Source of the DNA: Clostridia bacterium
GTDB taxonomy: Bacteria > Bacillota > Clostridia > Oscillospirales > Acutalibacteraceae
NCBI GenBank assembly: GCA_017621885.1
Contig: JAGASD010000031.1
Location: 1 to 39,326, forward strand
Reading direction: 5' to 3'
DNA length: 39,326 nt
The notes below the pieces were generated by a model that did not search any database, had not been told where the DNA came from, and worked only from the letters and a program-made list of their open reading frames with translations. Made by a program: the position numbers and the translations under genes. Position 1 is the first letter of the stretch. Each line of letters starts with the position of its first letter. Shown one piece after another: positions 1 to 8,242 of the stretch.

Positions 1-56
1 AGAGCAGAGGACTGAAAATCCTCGTGTCGTTGGTTCAATTCCGACCGGAGACACCA
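1..56 (+). tRNA. tRNA-Phe (GAA), 5' part missing at window edge
   Basis: The window opens inside a tRNA. Positions 7-11 and 19-23 pair as a five-base anticodon stem around a seven-base loop (12-18), with anticodon GAA at 14-16, which reads Phe codons. A T-arm follows (stem, loop TTCAATT, stem), then the 3' acceptor strand and an encoded CCA at 54-56. The D-arm start and the 5' acceptor strand lie before the window, so this is an edge truncation and not a broken gene. A rho-independent terminator follows immediately. Confidence 0.93.
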
Positions 57-92
57 AAAAATTCCGTACGCGATAGTGTGCGGAATTTTTTA
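57..92 (+). terminator. Rho-independent terminator of tRNA-Phe
   Basis: A hairpin with arms AAAAATTCCG and CGGAATTTTT, separated by a short loop, runs into six T residues directly after the tRNA CCA end. Position and shape fit an intrinsic terminator for the tRNA transcript. Confidence 0.8.
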
Positions 93-224
93 CTTTTTCC
101 ACTATTAACTATTCACTCCTCACTAAAATACTTTCGTGTACGGAATTTCAGGTAAGAAGTAAGAGTGAGTAACGAATAGGTGAAAATTAATACATTATCG
201 GTTATTGAAATTCTTTGAAATTTA
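93..224. other. Intergenic stretch with echoes of the terminator stem
   Basis: No gene is visible between the tRNA terminator and the next promoter. The motif GTACGGAATTT at about 138-148 is the reverse complement of the left arm of the tRNA terminator (about 59-69). The blocks around 100-125 and 150-180 are loosely inverted copies of each other, rich in CTATTCACTC-like words. It may be a degenerate palindromic repeat, but the match is imperfect. Confidence 0.3.
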
Positions 225-253
225 TTGAACAACAAAAATTATTTTGCTATACT
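225..253 (+). promoter_or_regulatory. Sigma-A-type promoter for the YcxB-like genes
   Basis: TTGAAC at 225-230 and TATACT at 248-253 are separated by exactly 17 bases. The start codon of the first YcxB-like gene follows at 275, after an AAGGATGGTGA ribosome binding region. Confidence 0.65.
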
Positions 254-274
254 TAAACCAAGGATGGTGATATT

Positions 275-780
275 ATGGAAATCAGAGCGAAAAGTAAATA
301 TGATTTTGAGACGGTTAAGGCTTTAAGTCATTTATTATTTTATAAGAAAAATAATCCCCAAAAATCATTAATTTCTATTGTTACTTTTTTTTCGATTTTT
401 AGTGTGATTATTATTGTGGAAATTATCATTTTCAAAGCGTATTTATTATTAGTATTGGCACTTGTTTTAAATGTTTTTTCATTTTATGCAATTTTTTAAT
501 TCATTATATTTTCCCAAAATATCAATACAAATTATTAGCGAAAATGCAGGGTGTTGAAAATGAATATATTTTTTGTGACAATATACTCAAGGTATATTCA
601 AACGGCGAACATTATAACGGTAAAGTTGAAATTGAGTATTCTTTATTTGTTAATGTTTATGAAACATCTGAATATTTCTTTTTGTACCAAACGCAAAATC
701 AAGTTTATGTGATTGATAAGTCTACAATTACAGGTGGCTCAGCAGAAGATATAAAGAAGATTTCTTCCGATTTTATGTGA
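275..780 (+). pseudogene. YcxB-like membrane protein, frameshifted
   Basis: Two reading frames make one protein. The first (275-499) encodes an N-terminal helical segment and a two-helix membrane hairpin, and stops at 497-499 in a run of six T. The next frame is open across the stop, from about 481 to 780. Its C-terminal half has the beta-rich pattern of the YcxB-like family (PF14317-type), including an IEYSLFVNVYET segment and a VIDKSTI segment. One extra T in the 492-497 run would restore a single protein of about 168 residues with the same layout as the intact gene downstream. The function of YcxB proteins is not established. The break may be a real inactivating mutation or an error at a homopolymer. 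An independent second gene starting at ATG 544 is possible but unlikely, because the open frame continues upstream. Confidence 0.7.
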
Positions 781-833
781 TAAGTATATCGTGTGTAAGT
801 ATTAGACCTTATTGTTAATTTAAGGAGTTAATT

Positions 834-1337
834 ATGAATATCCTTTTTGAAAACCAATATTTAAGAGATGAGTCGTTAGTTAAGGAACTTTATCAATATT
901 TATATTTCAAACGAGGTATTACAAAAGCTTGTTTTGCTTTAATGGGTATAACCGTTGTTATAAATATTGTTAACGGTGTTACTTTAAATCAATTTGATAT
1001 AGTTGCGTTGTTTTTTCCGCTTCTTTTTGCTTTTTTTATTTTTTATCGTTATTTTCGTGACGTTAAATTGTCGCTTAAACGTGATGCTGAATGTTGTAGT
1101 GATGGTCTGTGGGGTAATGTTGTTGTGACAGACGAGGGCATTATCCGCAGCTTTTCAACAGGAGATCTGGTTCGGTTATCGTTCGATAAATTCAAATACG
1201 TAACTGAAACCAAAAACTTAATTTTGCTTTTTTCAGAAACCGGTCTCATTACAATTCTTCGTAAAGATTCGTTTTTGAAAGGTGATTCGTGCAGCTTTGT
1301 TTCATTTTTATCGGCAAAGGGTGTAAAAATTAAATAA
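834..1337 (+). CDS. YcxB-like two-helix membrane protein
   Basis: This 167-residue protein has two hydrophobic segments at about residues 33-52 and 58-72, then a basic turn (YRYFRDVKLSLKRD) and a C-terminal beta-rich region with the LSFDKFKYV/LILLFS pattern typical of YcxB-like proteins. An AAGGAG ribosome binding site at 822-827 supports the ATG at 834. It lies 53 bases after the frameshifted paralogue and shares its length and layout, so the pair looks like a tandem duplication. No promoter of its own is obvious, so it is probably transcribed from the promoter at 225. The biochemical function of the family is unknown, and the assignment rests on layout and recalled family pattern, not a database match. 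Confidence 0.65.
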   Translation: MNILFENQYLRDESLVKELYQYLYFKRGITKACFALMGITVVINIVNGVTLNQFDIVALFFPLLFAFFIFYRYFRDVKLSLKRDAECCSDGLWGNVVVTDEGIIRSFSTGDLVRLSFDKFKYVTETKNLILLFSETGLITILRKDSFLKGDSCSFVSFLSAKGVKIK

Positions 1338-1351
1338 TATTTTATTTTTAG

Positions 1352-1380
1352 TTGTAACTTAGTTTTTTGTGTGTTATAAT
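1352..1380 (+). promoter_or_regulatory. Promoter for the YgjV-like gene (extended -10)
   Basis: TTGTAA at 1352-1357 and TATAAT at 1375-1380 have a 17-base spacer, and the -10 is preceded by TG in the extended -10 position. The gene starts 30 bases downstream of the -10, at 1410. Confidence 0.7.
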
Positions 1381-1409
1381 CTGTTAAAAATTTTTGTGTT
1401 GGAGAGATT

Positions 1410-1991
1410 ATGGATACTTTAGCTTTTATTTTCAGTACTTTAGGTCTTATTGCAATGCTTACATCATCCTTATTGAAGGGTAAGAATATGAAAAAAATTC
1501 TTATTCTTGTTTTCCTTGGTAATGCGTTTGTTGCAATAAGCTATCTTCTTGGCGGTAGCGGTTTCAACGGTGCCGCGTCATGTCTTTTGGGTGCGCTTTT
1601 TTCAATCATCAACTACTTTTTTGACGCAAAAGAAAAACCGGTTCCCAAGTGGCTTGCCGCTGTTTACGGACTTTCATTTGTGGCTGTTAATATTATTGTC
1701 AGCTTTAACAGTATAGTTACTTTTGATGATACTGTTACAATAGATTATAGTGCACTTGTGTTATGCGTTTTGGCTATCTTCGGTACGCTTGCATTTGTTA
1801 TGTGCATCGGTCAGAAAAACGGAGCTAAATACCGCTTCTGGACTGTTATGAATATGATAATGTGGTGTATATATGACCTCTTATCAGGTAATATTCAGGT
1901 CCTTATTACACATATTATTCAGCTTTCTGTTGCTGTAATCGGTATGGTTATACACGACAGAAAAAAACAAGTCAAGGCAGTTAAACAGTAA
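1410..1991 (+). CDS. YgjV-like multi-pass membrane protein
   Basis: The 193-residue product is almost entirely hydrophobic, with about six membrane helices at roughly residues 5-23, 29-47, 53-70, 80-100, 115-137 and 147-176. The order and spacing, the FLGNAFVAISYLLGGS segment, a small-residue-rich second half and a basic C-terminus (DRKKQVKAVKQ) match the YgjV family (Imp-YgjV, PF10688) of inner-membrane proteins of unknown function. A GGAGAG ribosome binding site precedes the ATG. The gene has its own promoter and is followed by a terminator, so it is monocistronic and not part of the large operon downstream. Confidence 0.7.
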   Translation: MDTLAFIFSTLGLIAMLTSSLLKGKNMKKILILVFLGNAFVAISYLLGGSGFNGAASCLLGALFSIINYFFDAKEKPVPKWLAAVYGLSFVAVNIIVSFNSIVTFDDTVTIDYSALVLCVLAIFGTLAFVMCIGQKNGAKYRFWTVMNMIMWCIYDLLSGNIQVLITHIIQLSVAVIGMVIHDRKKQVKAVKQ

Positions 1992-2039
1992 TTAAAATCC
2001 GCAAAGAAATTAATTTAAAAATTTATAATAAAATAGCTC

Positions 2040-2074
2040 GACCGCAAGGCTTAATGGCTTTGCGGTCTGTTTTT
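2040..2074 (+). terminator. Rho-independent terminator after the YgjV-like gene
   Basis: GACCGCAA and TTGCGGTC form a GC-rich stem, extended imperfectly by GGC/GGC-side bases around an AT-rich loop, followed by TGTTTTTA. It isolates the YgjV unit from the operon that starts near 2236. Confidence 0.8.
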
Positions 2075-2199
2075 ATAAAAGCAGAGGTATAAAAAAATAT
2101 AATTTTAAGTTTTCCCCCCCTAAAATTCGGTTTTCTTTTTTGGTAAAATATGCACAAAAATCAAGTTTAAAATACTACAGATAGAAGGGGGATTTTAGA

Positions 2200-2229
2200 T
2201 TGACAATTTTTGTTCATAAATAGTATACT
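2200..2229 (+). promoter_or_regulatory. Sigma-A promoter of the VWA/tubulin-like operon
   Basis: A consensus TTGACA at 2200-2205 and TATACT at 2224-2229 are separated by 18 bases, which makes this one of the strongest promoter matches in the window. Transcription would start near 2236 and leave a leader of about 95 bases. The leader contains a small hairpin (CAACAC 2292-2297 with GTGTTG 2304-2309) just before a strong AAGGAGGG ribosome binding site at 2319-2326. The 125 bases upstream of the promoter hold no gene. Confidence 0.8.
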
Positions 2230-2331
2230 ATGTTAGTATAGGTCTGTTGTAGTCGGATTTTGTCAAAATTTGATTACATTTGACGAATTTTCAACACAGT
2301 TGCGTGTTGTGTGGAAAGAAGGAGGGCTTAA

Positions 2332-4596
2332 ATGAAGAGATTTATTAAAGGTTTTTACAGAGTTTCTTCATTGTTGCTTACGCTTTTAATGGTAGTTAAT
2401 ATATTTGCGATTATGCCGTTAACAGCAAATGCAGCAAAAAAGACGGAAAAAAGTTACGAAATTGCAATTGTTTTCGATAACTCAGGATCAATGTATGAAT
2501 TTGGGTCTACAAGTTGGTGTCAGGCTAAGTATGCTATGGAAGTTTTTGCTTCTATGCTCAATTATGAAAATGGGGATAAATTGTGGATATATCCCATGTG
2601 GAATGTTACCAACGGTGAACCTAAAAACGGTGATGAAGGTAGTTGTAATGCAATTTCTATTGACTCGAAGGATGATTTAATAACTATCAGGAATTTATAT
2701 ACAACAAAACCTTATGGTACGCCTCTTGCTCCTATTTTCGAAGCACACAAATATTTGAAAACCAGTAAAGCTACCGAAAAGTGGATTATTGTTCTTACAG
2801 ATGGTGAGTTCACATCTGAAGATAGGGAAGGCGCACCGATTACTGATGAACATAAAGATCTAAAGAAAACGCTTCTTTCGGTTGCTACAGATGGTATTAA
2901 GGTTCAGTATCTTGGTTTTGGTCAGGCTTCTGCGTTAGCTCCAGATGAAAGCAAAAATTTCTATGTTCCTAAAAAGGATGATAATAATCAAGAGAAGGAC
3001 CTTAAAGAGCAACTTATTGATATATGTAATAATATTTTCCAGAGAGCTGCGCTTCCCTCTGATAGATTATCCGGAAAATCATTAGATATTTCCGATTTGT
3101 CTATGAACAACCTTATTGTGTTTGCGCAGGGTTCAAATGCTAAAATTTCTTCAATGGTTAATCCATCCGGCAAAGATGTTAAAGTTACTCTTGATAGCGG
3201 GCGGATTCAATATAGTGAAATTACTGCAAAAGGTTACAAAGGCAAGACTACACCAAAAAAAGGTGAGCAATACGAGGCTGGTATTGATAATAAGCTTTAT
3301 GGTCAGGTCGTTTCTTTTGATAAGGCTGATGCCGGTAAATACACTCTTAATTATTCAGGTGCTGATAAGGTTGAAATTTTCTATGAACCCAACGTAAAGC
3401 TTAAAGTTGAATTTAAGGATGCTTCCGGTAAAGTTGTTGACGGTTCAAAAGGTGAAATTGAAGCCGGCGAATATACCGTTACAAGCACTATTATTGATGG
3501 TGTTACAGAGAAAAATGTAACCAATAATGAATTGTTGGGTGAGGTTAATATAAAAACATACGTTAAAACTTCAAAGGAAAAAGAATATAAAGCGTATGAT
3601 AACAATGCTAAAATTAATCTTACTCCTGACTCTGCAACTGACATTTATGTTGAAGCTACATATCTTAATGATTTCACTTTAAGCAGCCTTGACGATGAGT
3701 CTCTTGATTGGCTCACGGGTCTCAAGGTCGGTGCTCAAAGCCTTGATTTTAAAGTTAAAGCAAATGTTCAACAACCTGAAAACTGGTATAAAATCAGCGA
3801 TCACGAAAACTGGAAACCGGTTAAGTTCGATATAACAGTAAAAGGTAAGCCGTTAACTGCCGAACAGATGGCAAAGGTTAAGTTTTCAGTTGAAAAATCA
3901 GCAGGCGGCAAGCTTGATTATAAGTGTCAGCCGCTTCCGAATGAATCAGCATACGTTGTATATGTGGCTCAGGATAAAAACGGTAAATATGTTGAACCTG
4001 AAACAGGTGCGTATATACTTAAAGCTCAGGCATCCTATGTGGATGAATACGGTTCAACGCACACTGCCGATGATAGCGCAATGTTTGAAATTCAGACATA
4101 CGATAAATTCTGGCGTTGGTTATTCTGGATACTTATTATTCTTGTTCTTATTCTTCTGTGGTTGTTCTTTATGACCCGCAAGGTGTTACCCAAGAAGATA
4201 TCTAAAGATACAGGCGAAGTCAGAGTGGGAGCAAGAAATAAGCTTGATGAAAATTTTGTTGATGTTTCTTATAACCGTAAGAGAGGCACTATAACCGTGG
4301 AAACAAATGATGCGGTTTCTTACGATAATCAGGCATCTGTTACCCTTAAAATTGTTCCTGTAAATAATCAATTTACAAGGTCCAAGGATCGTTATTTTAA
4401 AGTTGTTAACATCAGCTCGGAAAACGACAGTGTTTCAATACAGGGTGTTCCTTATGTACAAAATGAGGAAGGTGTTTGGGTAATGAAGGCTCACGCTAAA
4501 ACCCAGAATCCGCCGCCCATTGATCAGGATACTATTAATCCGATTATTATTGTTAAGAGTCGGGCAACCCTGACAGGTAAATTAAAAAATGGTTAA
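2332..4596 (+). CDS. Secreted, membrane-anchored VWA-domain protein
   Basis: The 754-residue protein begins with a signal peptide (basic MKRFIKGFYR, hydrophobic core, probable cleavage after TANA near residue 35). A von Willebrand A domain occupies about residues 43-240: the MIDAS metal site reads D49-N-S51-G-S53, with PYGTPLA and VLTDGEF strands in the expected places. A long beta-rich region follows to about 590, then one membrane helix at about 594-617 and a basic stop-transfer (MTRKVLPKK). The remaining 135 residues form a cytoplasmic tail. VWA domains bind protein partners through a divalent metal, so an extracellular adhesion or sensing role coupled to the cytoplasm is plausible. It is the first gene of the operon, 19 bases before the tubulin-like gene. 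VWA proteins are known partners of one family of tubulin-like proteins, which supports a shared complex. The ligand is unknown. Confidence 0.85.
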   Translation: MKRFIKGFYRVSSLLLTLLMVVNIFAIMPLTANAAKKTEKSYEIAIVFDNSGSMYEFGSTSWCQAKYAMEVFASMLNYENGDKLWIYPMWNVTNGEPKNGDEGSCNAISIDSKDDLITIRNLYTTKPYGTPLAPIFEAHKYLKTSKATEKWIIVLTDGEFTSEDREGAPITDEHKDLKKTLLSVATDGIKVQYLGFGQASALAPDESKNFYVPKKDDNNQEKDLKEQLIDICNNIFQRAALPSDRLSGKSLDISDLSMNNLIVFAQGSNAKISSMVNPSGKDVKVTLDSGRIQYSEITAKGYKGKTTPKKGEQYEAGIDNKLYGQVVSFDKADAGKYTLNYSGADKVEIFYEPNVKLKVEFKDASGKVVDGSKGEIEAGEYTVTSTIIDGVTEKNVTNNELLGEVNIKTYVKTSKEKEYKAYDNNAKINLTPDSATDIYVEATYLNDFTLSSLDDESLDWLTGLKVGAQSLDFKVKANVQQPENWYKISDHENWKPVKFDITVKGKPLTAEQMAKVKFSVEKSAGGKLDYKCQPLPNESAYVVYVAQDKNGKYVEPETGAYILKAQASYVDEYGSTHTADDSAMFEIQTYDKFWRWLFWILIILVLILLWLFFMTRKVLPKKISKDTGEVRVGARNKLDENFVDVSYNRKRGTITVETNDAVSYDNQASVTLKIVPVNNQFTRSKDRYFKVVNISSENDSVSIQGVPYVQNEEGVWVMKAHAKTQNPPPIDQDTINPIIIVKSRATLTGKLKNG

Positions 4597-4615
4597 TATA
4601 TAGGAGGTATAAACT

Positions 4616-7600
4616 ATGGCAGGCAAAAAAGAAAAATTAAGTTGTAACGTTACCAAGGAAACATTGTTTATCGGTGTTGGCGGTATCGGTTCAAAAATTG
4701 TAAGAAGAGTTGCAGAAAGCTGTAAGGGTACAGAAACCGATAAAATCAATTTTGTTGTAATGGATACTAATGCAAACGACCTCAGGGCTGTTAAAAATTC
4801 CGGTGCAACAATTACTCACATTCAGACATCATCTACACAGAGTGTTCTTGATTATCTTAAAAAAGATGATGATGCAAGAAATAACTGGTTCCCCAATAAT
4901 ACAACTCTTTATCCTAAGACTGTTTCTGAGGGTGCAGGTCAGGTTCGTGCAATTTCAAGACTTGCTCTTAACGCTACAATCAAAACCGGTGAAATTCAGA
5001 AGCTTTATAAAGCTATTGATGATCTTTTCTTAAAAGACGGTGGTGACCTTAAACAGGCACTTCGTGTTGTTATCGTTTCAACTGCAGCAGGCGGCACAGG
5101 CTCAGGTATCGCTATGACTACAGGTATGCTTATCCGTGAATACTTGCATAAGCATTATCGTGAAAAAGCTGCTATTATCCGTGGTTATGTTGTTCTTCCC
5201 GGTGTTCTTGATACTGTTATCCGTACAGAAACAGAAAAAGAAAGCCTCAGAAGAAACGGTTACGCAACTATTAAAGAAATCAATGCCTTTATGATTAAGG
5301 CAAGCGGTTTCTGCTCGGTTCGTAAAGAACTTGAAAGATATAAAGATCTTTATATTGATATTCCCACAACTACCAAAGGCTTTGATAAACTCGAAGGTCT
5401 TCCCTTTGACTTCTGTTTCCTTCTTGACAGAACAGGTCAGAGCCAGGAAAGCATGCAGACTCTTGACCAGTATCTTGATTTTGCTGCTAAGAGCCTTTAC
5501 GAACAGAATATCGGACCTATGGAAAAGGATGCTTTCGGTATTGAAGATAACATCATTAAAGAATTTGCAAACGGCGATAACTTAGGTAGAAACCGTTTTG
5601 GCGGTATCGGTGCATCAACACTCCGTTATCCTTATGCTGATATTATTGATTACGTTGCATATGCAAAAGCAATCGATTGCATCGGTGACGGCGAGAGCGT
5701 TGGCGAATGGTTAAAATACGATAAGGCTTTCAGAATTGAAAAAGCTGAGTACAAGAAGAATCGTTCATTTACAAAGGATCCCGAGCCCACAAGAGCAAGC
5801 GTTTATATGAAAACATTAGAAAACGGCGAAGCTCCCTTTGATACTGATATTAAAGGTCTCCTTGTTAACGATGCTATTGATGATAAAGCTAAATTTATGA
5901 GCGAGATCGATACAAAGGTTGATAACTTTATTACTGCCTTTGAGGAGCGCGTTCTTAGTGACTTCCTTGCAGATGGTGATATTGATACCCGTACCTCTAA
6001 GGTTGAGCAGCTTCAGTCTAAGATTGATTTTGAAAAACATGAATCTGATTACGCAGCAAAGAGCCTTAAAGTTGTAAGAGATTATCAGGCTATGGTTAAA
6101 CGCGATGCTCCGTCTTCTGCAAAAACAACAGCAAAATCAATTCTCTATAAAGCTCCTTCTATTAATAACAAAGACCTTGCTGATTACAACCTCGAAAAGA
6201 TTCTTGTTGGTACTGAGGGTGCAATACATCCTAATGCTATGCGTTACATTCTTTATGTTTTGTCAGCAAAACTCAAAGACTTGTACGAAGGTGTTAAAGC
6301 TGAGCATAATGACGCAGTAGACGCATTAAGAGTTTACGGTCGAAACGTAAATAACAAAGAATTTTTTGATGTTCAGAAGGGTGTTGCAGGTAAGGATGTT
6401 GAGAAAAACTTTGATGATGTTGTAAAGCTTACAACTAAAGACGATTCCATTCTTTCAAAAATCGGTGGTATGAAGGCTGTTTGGGACAAACTCAACAACT
6501 TGTTCCCTGCTTTTGCTACAGGTGTTATCGATTATCGTGATATCGTTCTTAAAGAGCAGGCATACGGCGTAGCTCTTGAGTATGTAAACTCTCTTTCTGA
6601 AGAGTTCGAAGTATTCTATGATGCTTTTGAAAGAAATGTTATTATGCTTTCAAAAGAACAGCAGGAAATTGTTGATAAGCTCAAATTCAGAGACGGTGAT
6701 TGCACTGCTTACGTTTGTGCTAAGAAAGAGCATCTCGACAGAATTGCTGAAATTTGTGCAACATCAGGCGGTGGCTTAATGTTGCCCAGCGATTTGAACG
6801 CTAAAATTTATGATGCCGTTAAAATGAATGCAGAAAACAAACGTGTTGCTGCGGTTGATACTAACGAATCTAAGCCCAGAATTGACATCTTCAAAACGAT
6901 TCTTATTGAATACTTTAAAGATACAGTTACAAATGATTGTGATGACATTATAAATATCGACGTTATTAAAGCTATTTCTCAGGAATTGGAATTTAATGAG
7001 TTCTTTAAACTTCGTGAAGAAGCAGAAGAGGGTGAGCCTGTATTTAAACCTGAGATTTCTGATTCTAAGAAATATGATTATCTCAGAGATAAATTCAGAT
7101 TCGGTAACAAGTTGGCTGCCCCCGGTATCGGTTGTGCTAACTTTAATGAGCCTCGTGACGTTTTGCTTTGTGCATACAACTATAAGCTTGATGAAATGAG
7201 AGACCTTAGCATTCCTAAGATTGTTGAACCCTTCAGAATGAATGCAACAGGTACAAAAACAGTTTCAAAATACGATATCTGCTTCTTTAATGCCCTTTAC
7301 AACATCACTCCTGATATGTTAGCTCGCTTCAAGAGTCCCGAGGATTGCAAAGAGGATGAACAGTACAGTGAAGAGCCCGGTATTTATTACAAGGCTTACC
7401 ATGATTATATTAAGAATATCGGTCCTGATTCAACAAAGAGCTCAACAATTTCATTACATATTGATAAGCGTTGGGATGCTTTAGTTGCAATGCCTGAAAT
7501 TTCTCTTGATGCCCACTACAATGAAATGCTTAAAATCCATTCTGCTTTGATTTACGGTATTGTTCACGGTATGATTATTACTCATCCTTCATCAAGATAT

Positions 7601-8209
7601 GATGCAAAGAAACGCATTTTTGCTCTTGAAGATACTGAAGGTGACAGAACATCGCTTGTAGTTTCAAATAACACTGAATGTGACGAATTCTATGAGGTTC
7701 TTGATGCACTTTACAGAGACAGAGCTTCTGTTTCAAAGATTTATGAAATGCAGGAAGAACGTTGCAAGTTTGACATTGAAACTAACCGCAGGTATTCAGA
7801 AAGCGCATTTGTTCGTGATACTGCAAACTTTAAAATCGGTGACGGCCACGATTCGCCAACAAGTATTTTTGAAATTCCCTTGGCATATTATAACTCATTG
7901 CCTCGCTCAAAGATGGATGATAACGAAGTTTCAATTATGATTGATAGTGTGATTTCAGTTCTTGAAAAAGAGGTTTCTAAATACGAACAGGAAGTTGACA
8001 GAGATGCATTCCTTGCAAGTCGTCTTGAAGCTCAGTTTAAGTTGTTAATTAAGAATTTTGATGAATACGATGTTCTTAAGAAAAACTCAACTCTTCAGGA
8101 AAACAGAGTTGTTAATATGGTATTCCGTAAAGTTACAAATAAGCTTAAAAGATTGGGCGTTCATAAGGTTGATGACAGAGTAGAGGAACTTCGTGCACTC
8201 ATTAAGTAA
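4616..8209 (+). CDS. Tubulin/FtsZ-superfamily protein (Tubulin_2-like)
   Basis: The 1197-residue protein has an N-terminal tubulin-type GTPase domain. A glycine-rich T1-like loop, GVGGIGSK, lies at about residues 20-27, followed by strand FVVMDTN. The tubulin signature loop is seen as AGGTGSG at 158-164, with ATP/GTP-binding-fold strand VVIVST before it. The rest, to 1197, is a large mostly helical and charged extension without a motif I recognise. FtsZ is about 350-400 residues and has a different C-terminus, so this is not the division protein. It fits the long tubulin-like family (PF13809) proposed by Makarova and Koonin, from memory, as part of a membrane-remodelling system with a VWA protein. 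It has no membrane segment and is presumably cytoplasmic, meeting the membrane through its operon partners. GGAGG precedes the start. Polymerisation and nucleotide use are inference. Confidence 0.85.
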   Translation: MAGKKEKLSCNVTKETLFIGVGGIGSKIVRRVAESCKGTETDKINFVVMDTNANDLRAVKNSGATITHIQTSSTQSVLDYLKKDDDARNNWFPNNTTLYPKTVSEGAGQVRAISRLALNATIKTGEIQKLYKAIDDLFLKDGGDLKQALRVVIVSTAAGGTGSGIAMTTGMLIREYLHKHYREKAAIIRGYVVLPGVLDTVIRTETEKESLRRNGYATIKEINAFMIKASGFCSVRKELERYKDLYIDIPTTTKGFDKLEGLPFDFCFLLDRTGQSQESMQTLDQYLDFAAKSLYEQNIGPMEKDAFGIEDNIIKEFANGDNLGRNRFGGIGASTLRYPYADIIDYVAYAKAIDCIGDGESVGEWLKYDKAFRIEKAEYKKNRSFTKDPEPTRASVYMKTLENGEAPFDTDIKGLLVNDAIDDKAKFMSEIDTKVDNFITAFEERVLSDFLADGDIDTRTSKVEQLQSKIDFEKHESDYAAKSLKVVRDYQAMVKRDAPSSAKTTAKSILYKAPSINNKDLADYNLEKILVGTEGAIHPNAMRYILYVLSAKLKDLYEGVKAEHNDAVDALRVYGRNVNNKEFFDVQKGVAGKDVEKNFDDVVKLTTKDDSILSKIGGMKAVWDKLNNLFPAFATGVIDYRDIVLKEQAYGVALEYVNSLSEEFEVFYDAFERNVIMLSKEQQEIVDKLKFRDGDCTAYVCAKKEHLDRIAEICATSGGGLMLPSDLNAKIYDAVKMNAENKRVAAVDTNESKPRIDIFKTILIEYFKDTVTNDCDDIINIDVIKAISQELEFNEFFKLREEAEEGEPVFKPEISDSKKYDYLRDKFRFGNKLAAPGIGCANFNEPRDVLLCAYNYKLDEMRDLSIPKIVEPFRMNATGTKTVSKYDICFFNALYNITPDMLARFKSPEDCKEDEQYSEEPGIYYKAYHDYIKNIGPDSTKSSTISLHIDKRWDALVAMPEISLDAHYNEMLKIHSALIYGIVHGMIITHPSSRYDAKKRIFALEDTEGDRTSLVVSNNTECDEFYEVLDALYRDRASVSKIYEMQEERCKFDIETNRRYSESAFVRDTANFKIGDGHDSPTSIFEIPLAYYNSLPRSKMDDNEVSIMIDSVISVLEKEVSKYEQEVDRDAFLASRLEAQFKLLIKNFDEYDVLKKNSTLQENRVVNMVFRKVTNKLKRLGVHKVDDRVEELRALIK

Positions 8210-8242
8210 TTTATTTTATAGTTTTTAAGGGGAGGTTATATA

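Noticed and set aside
2107-2200. Riboswitch or small RNA upstream of the VWA operon promoter
   Set aside because: C- and G-runs at 2115 and 2187 do not form a convincing stem, and the stretch lies before the promoter, not in the leader.
4616-8209. Calling the tubulin-like gene ftsZ
   Set aside because: The protein is three times the length of FtsZ, lacks its C-terminal tail and lies outside any division gene cluster.
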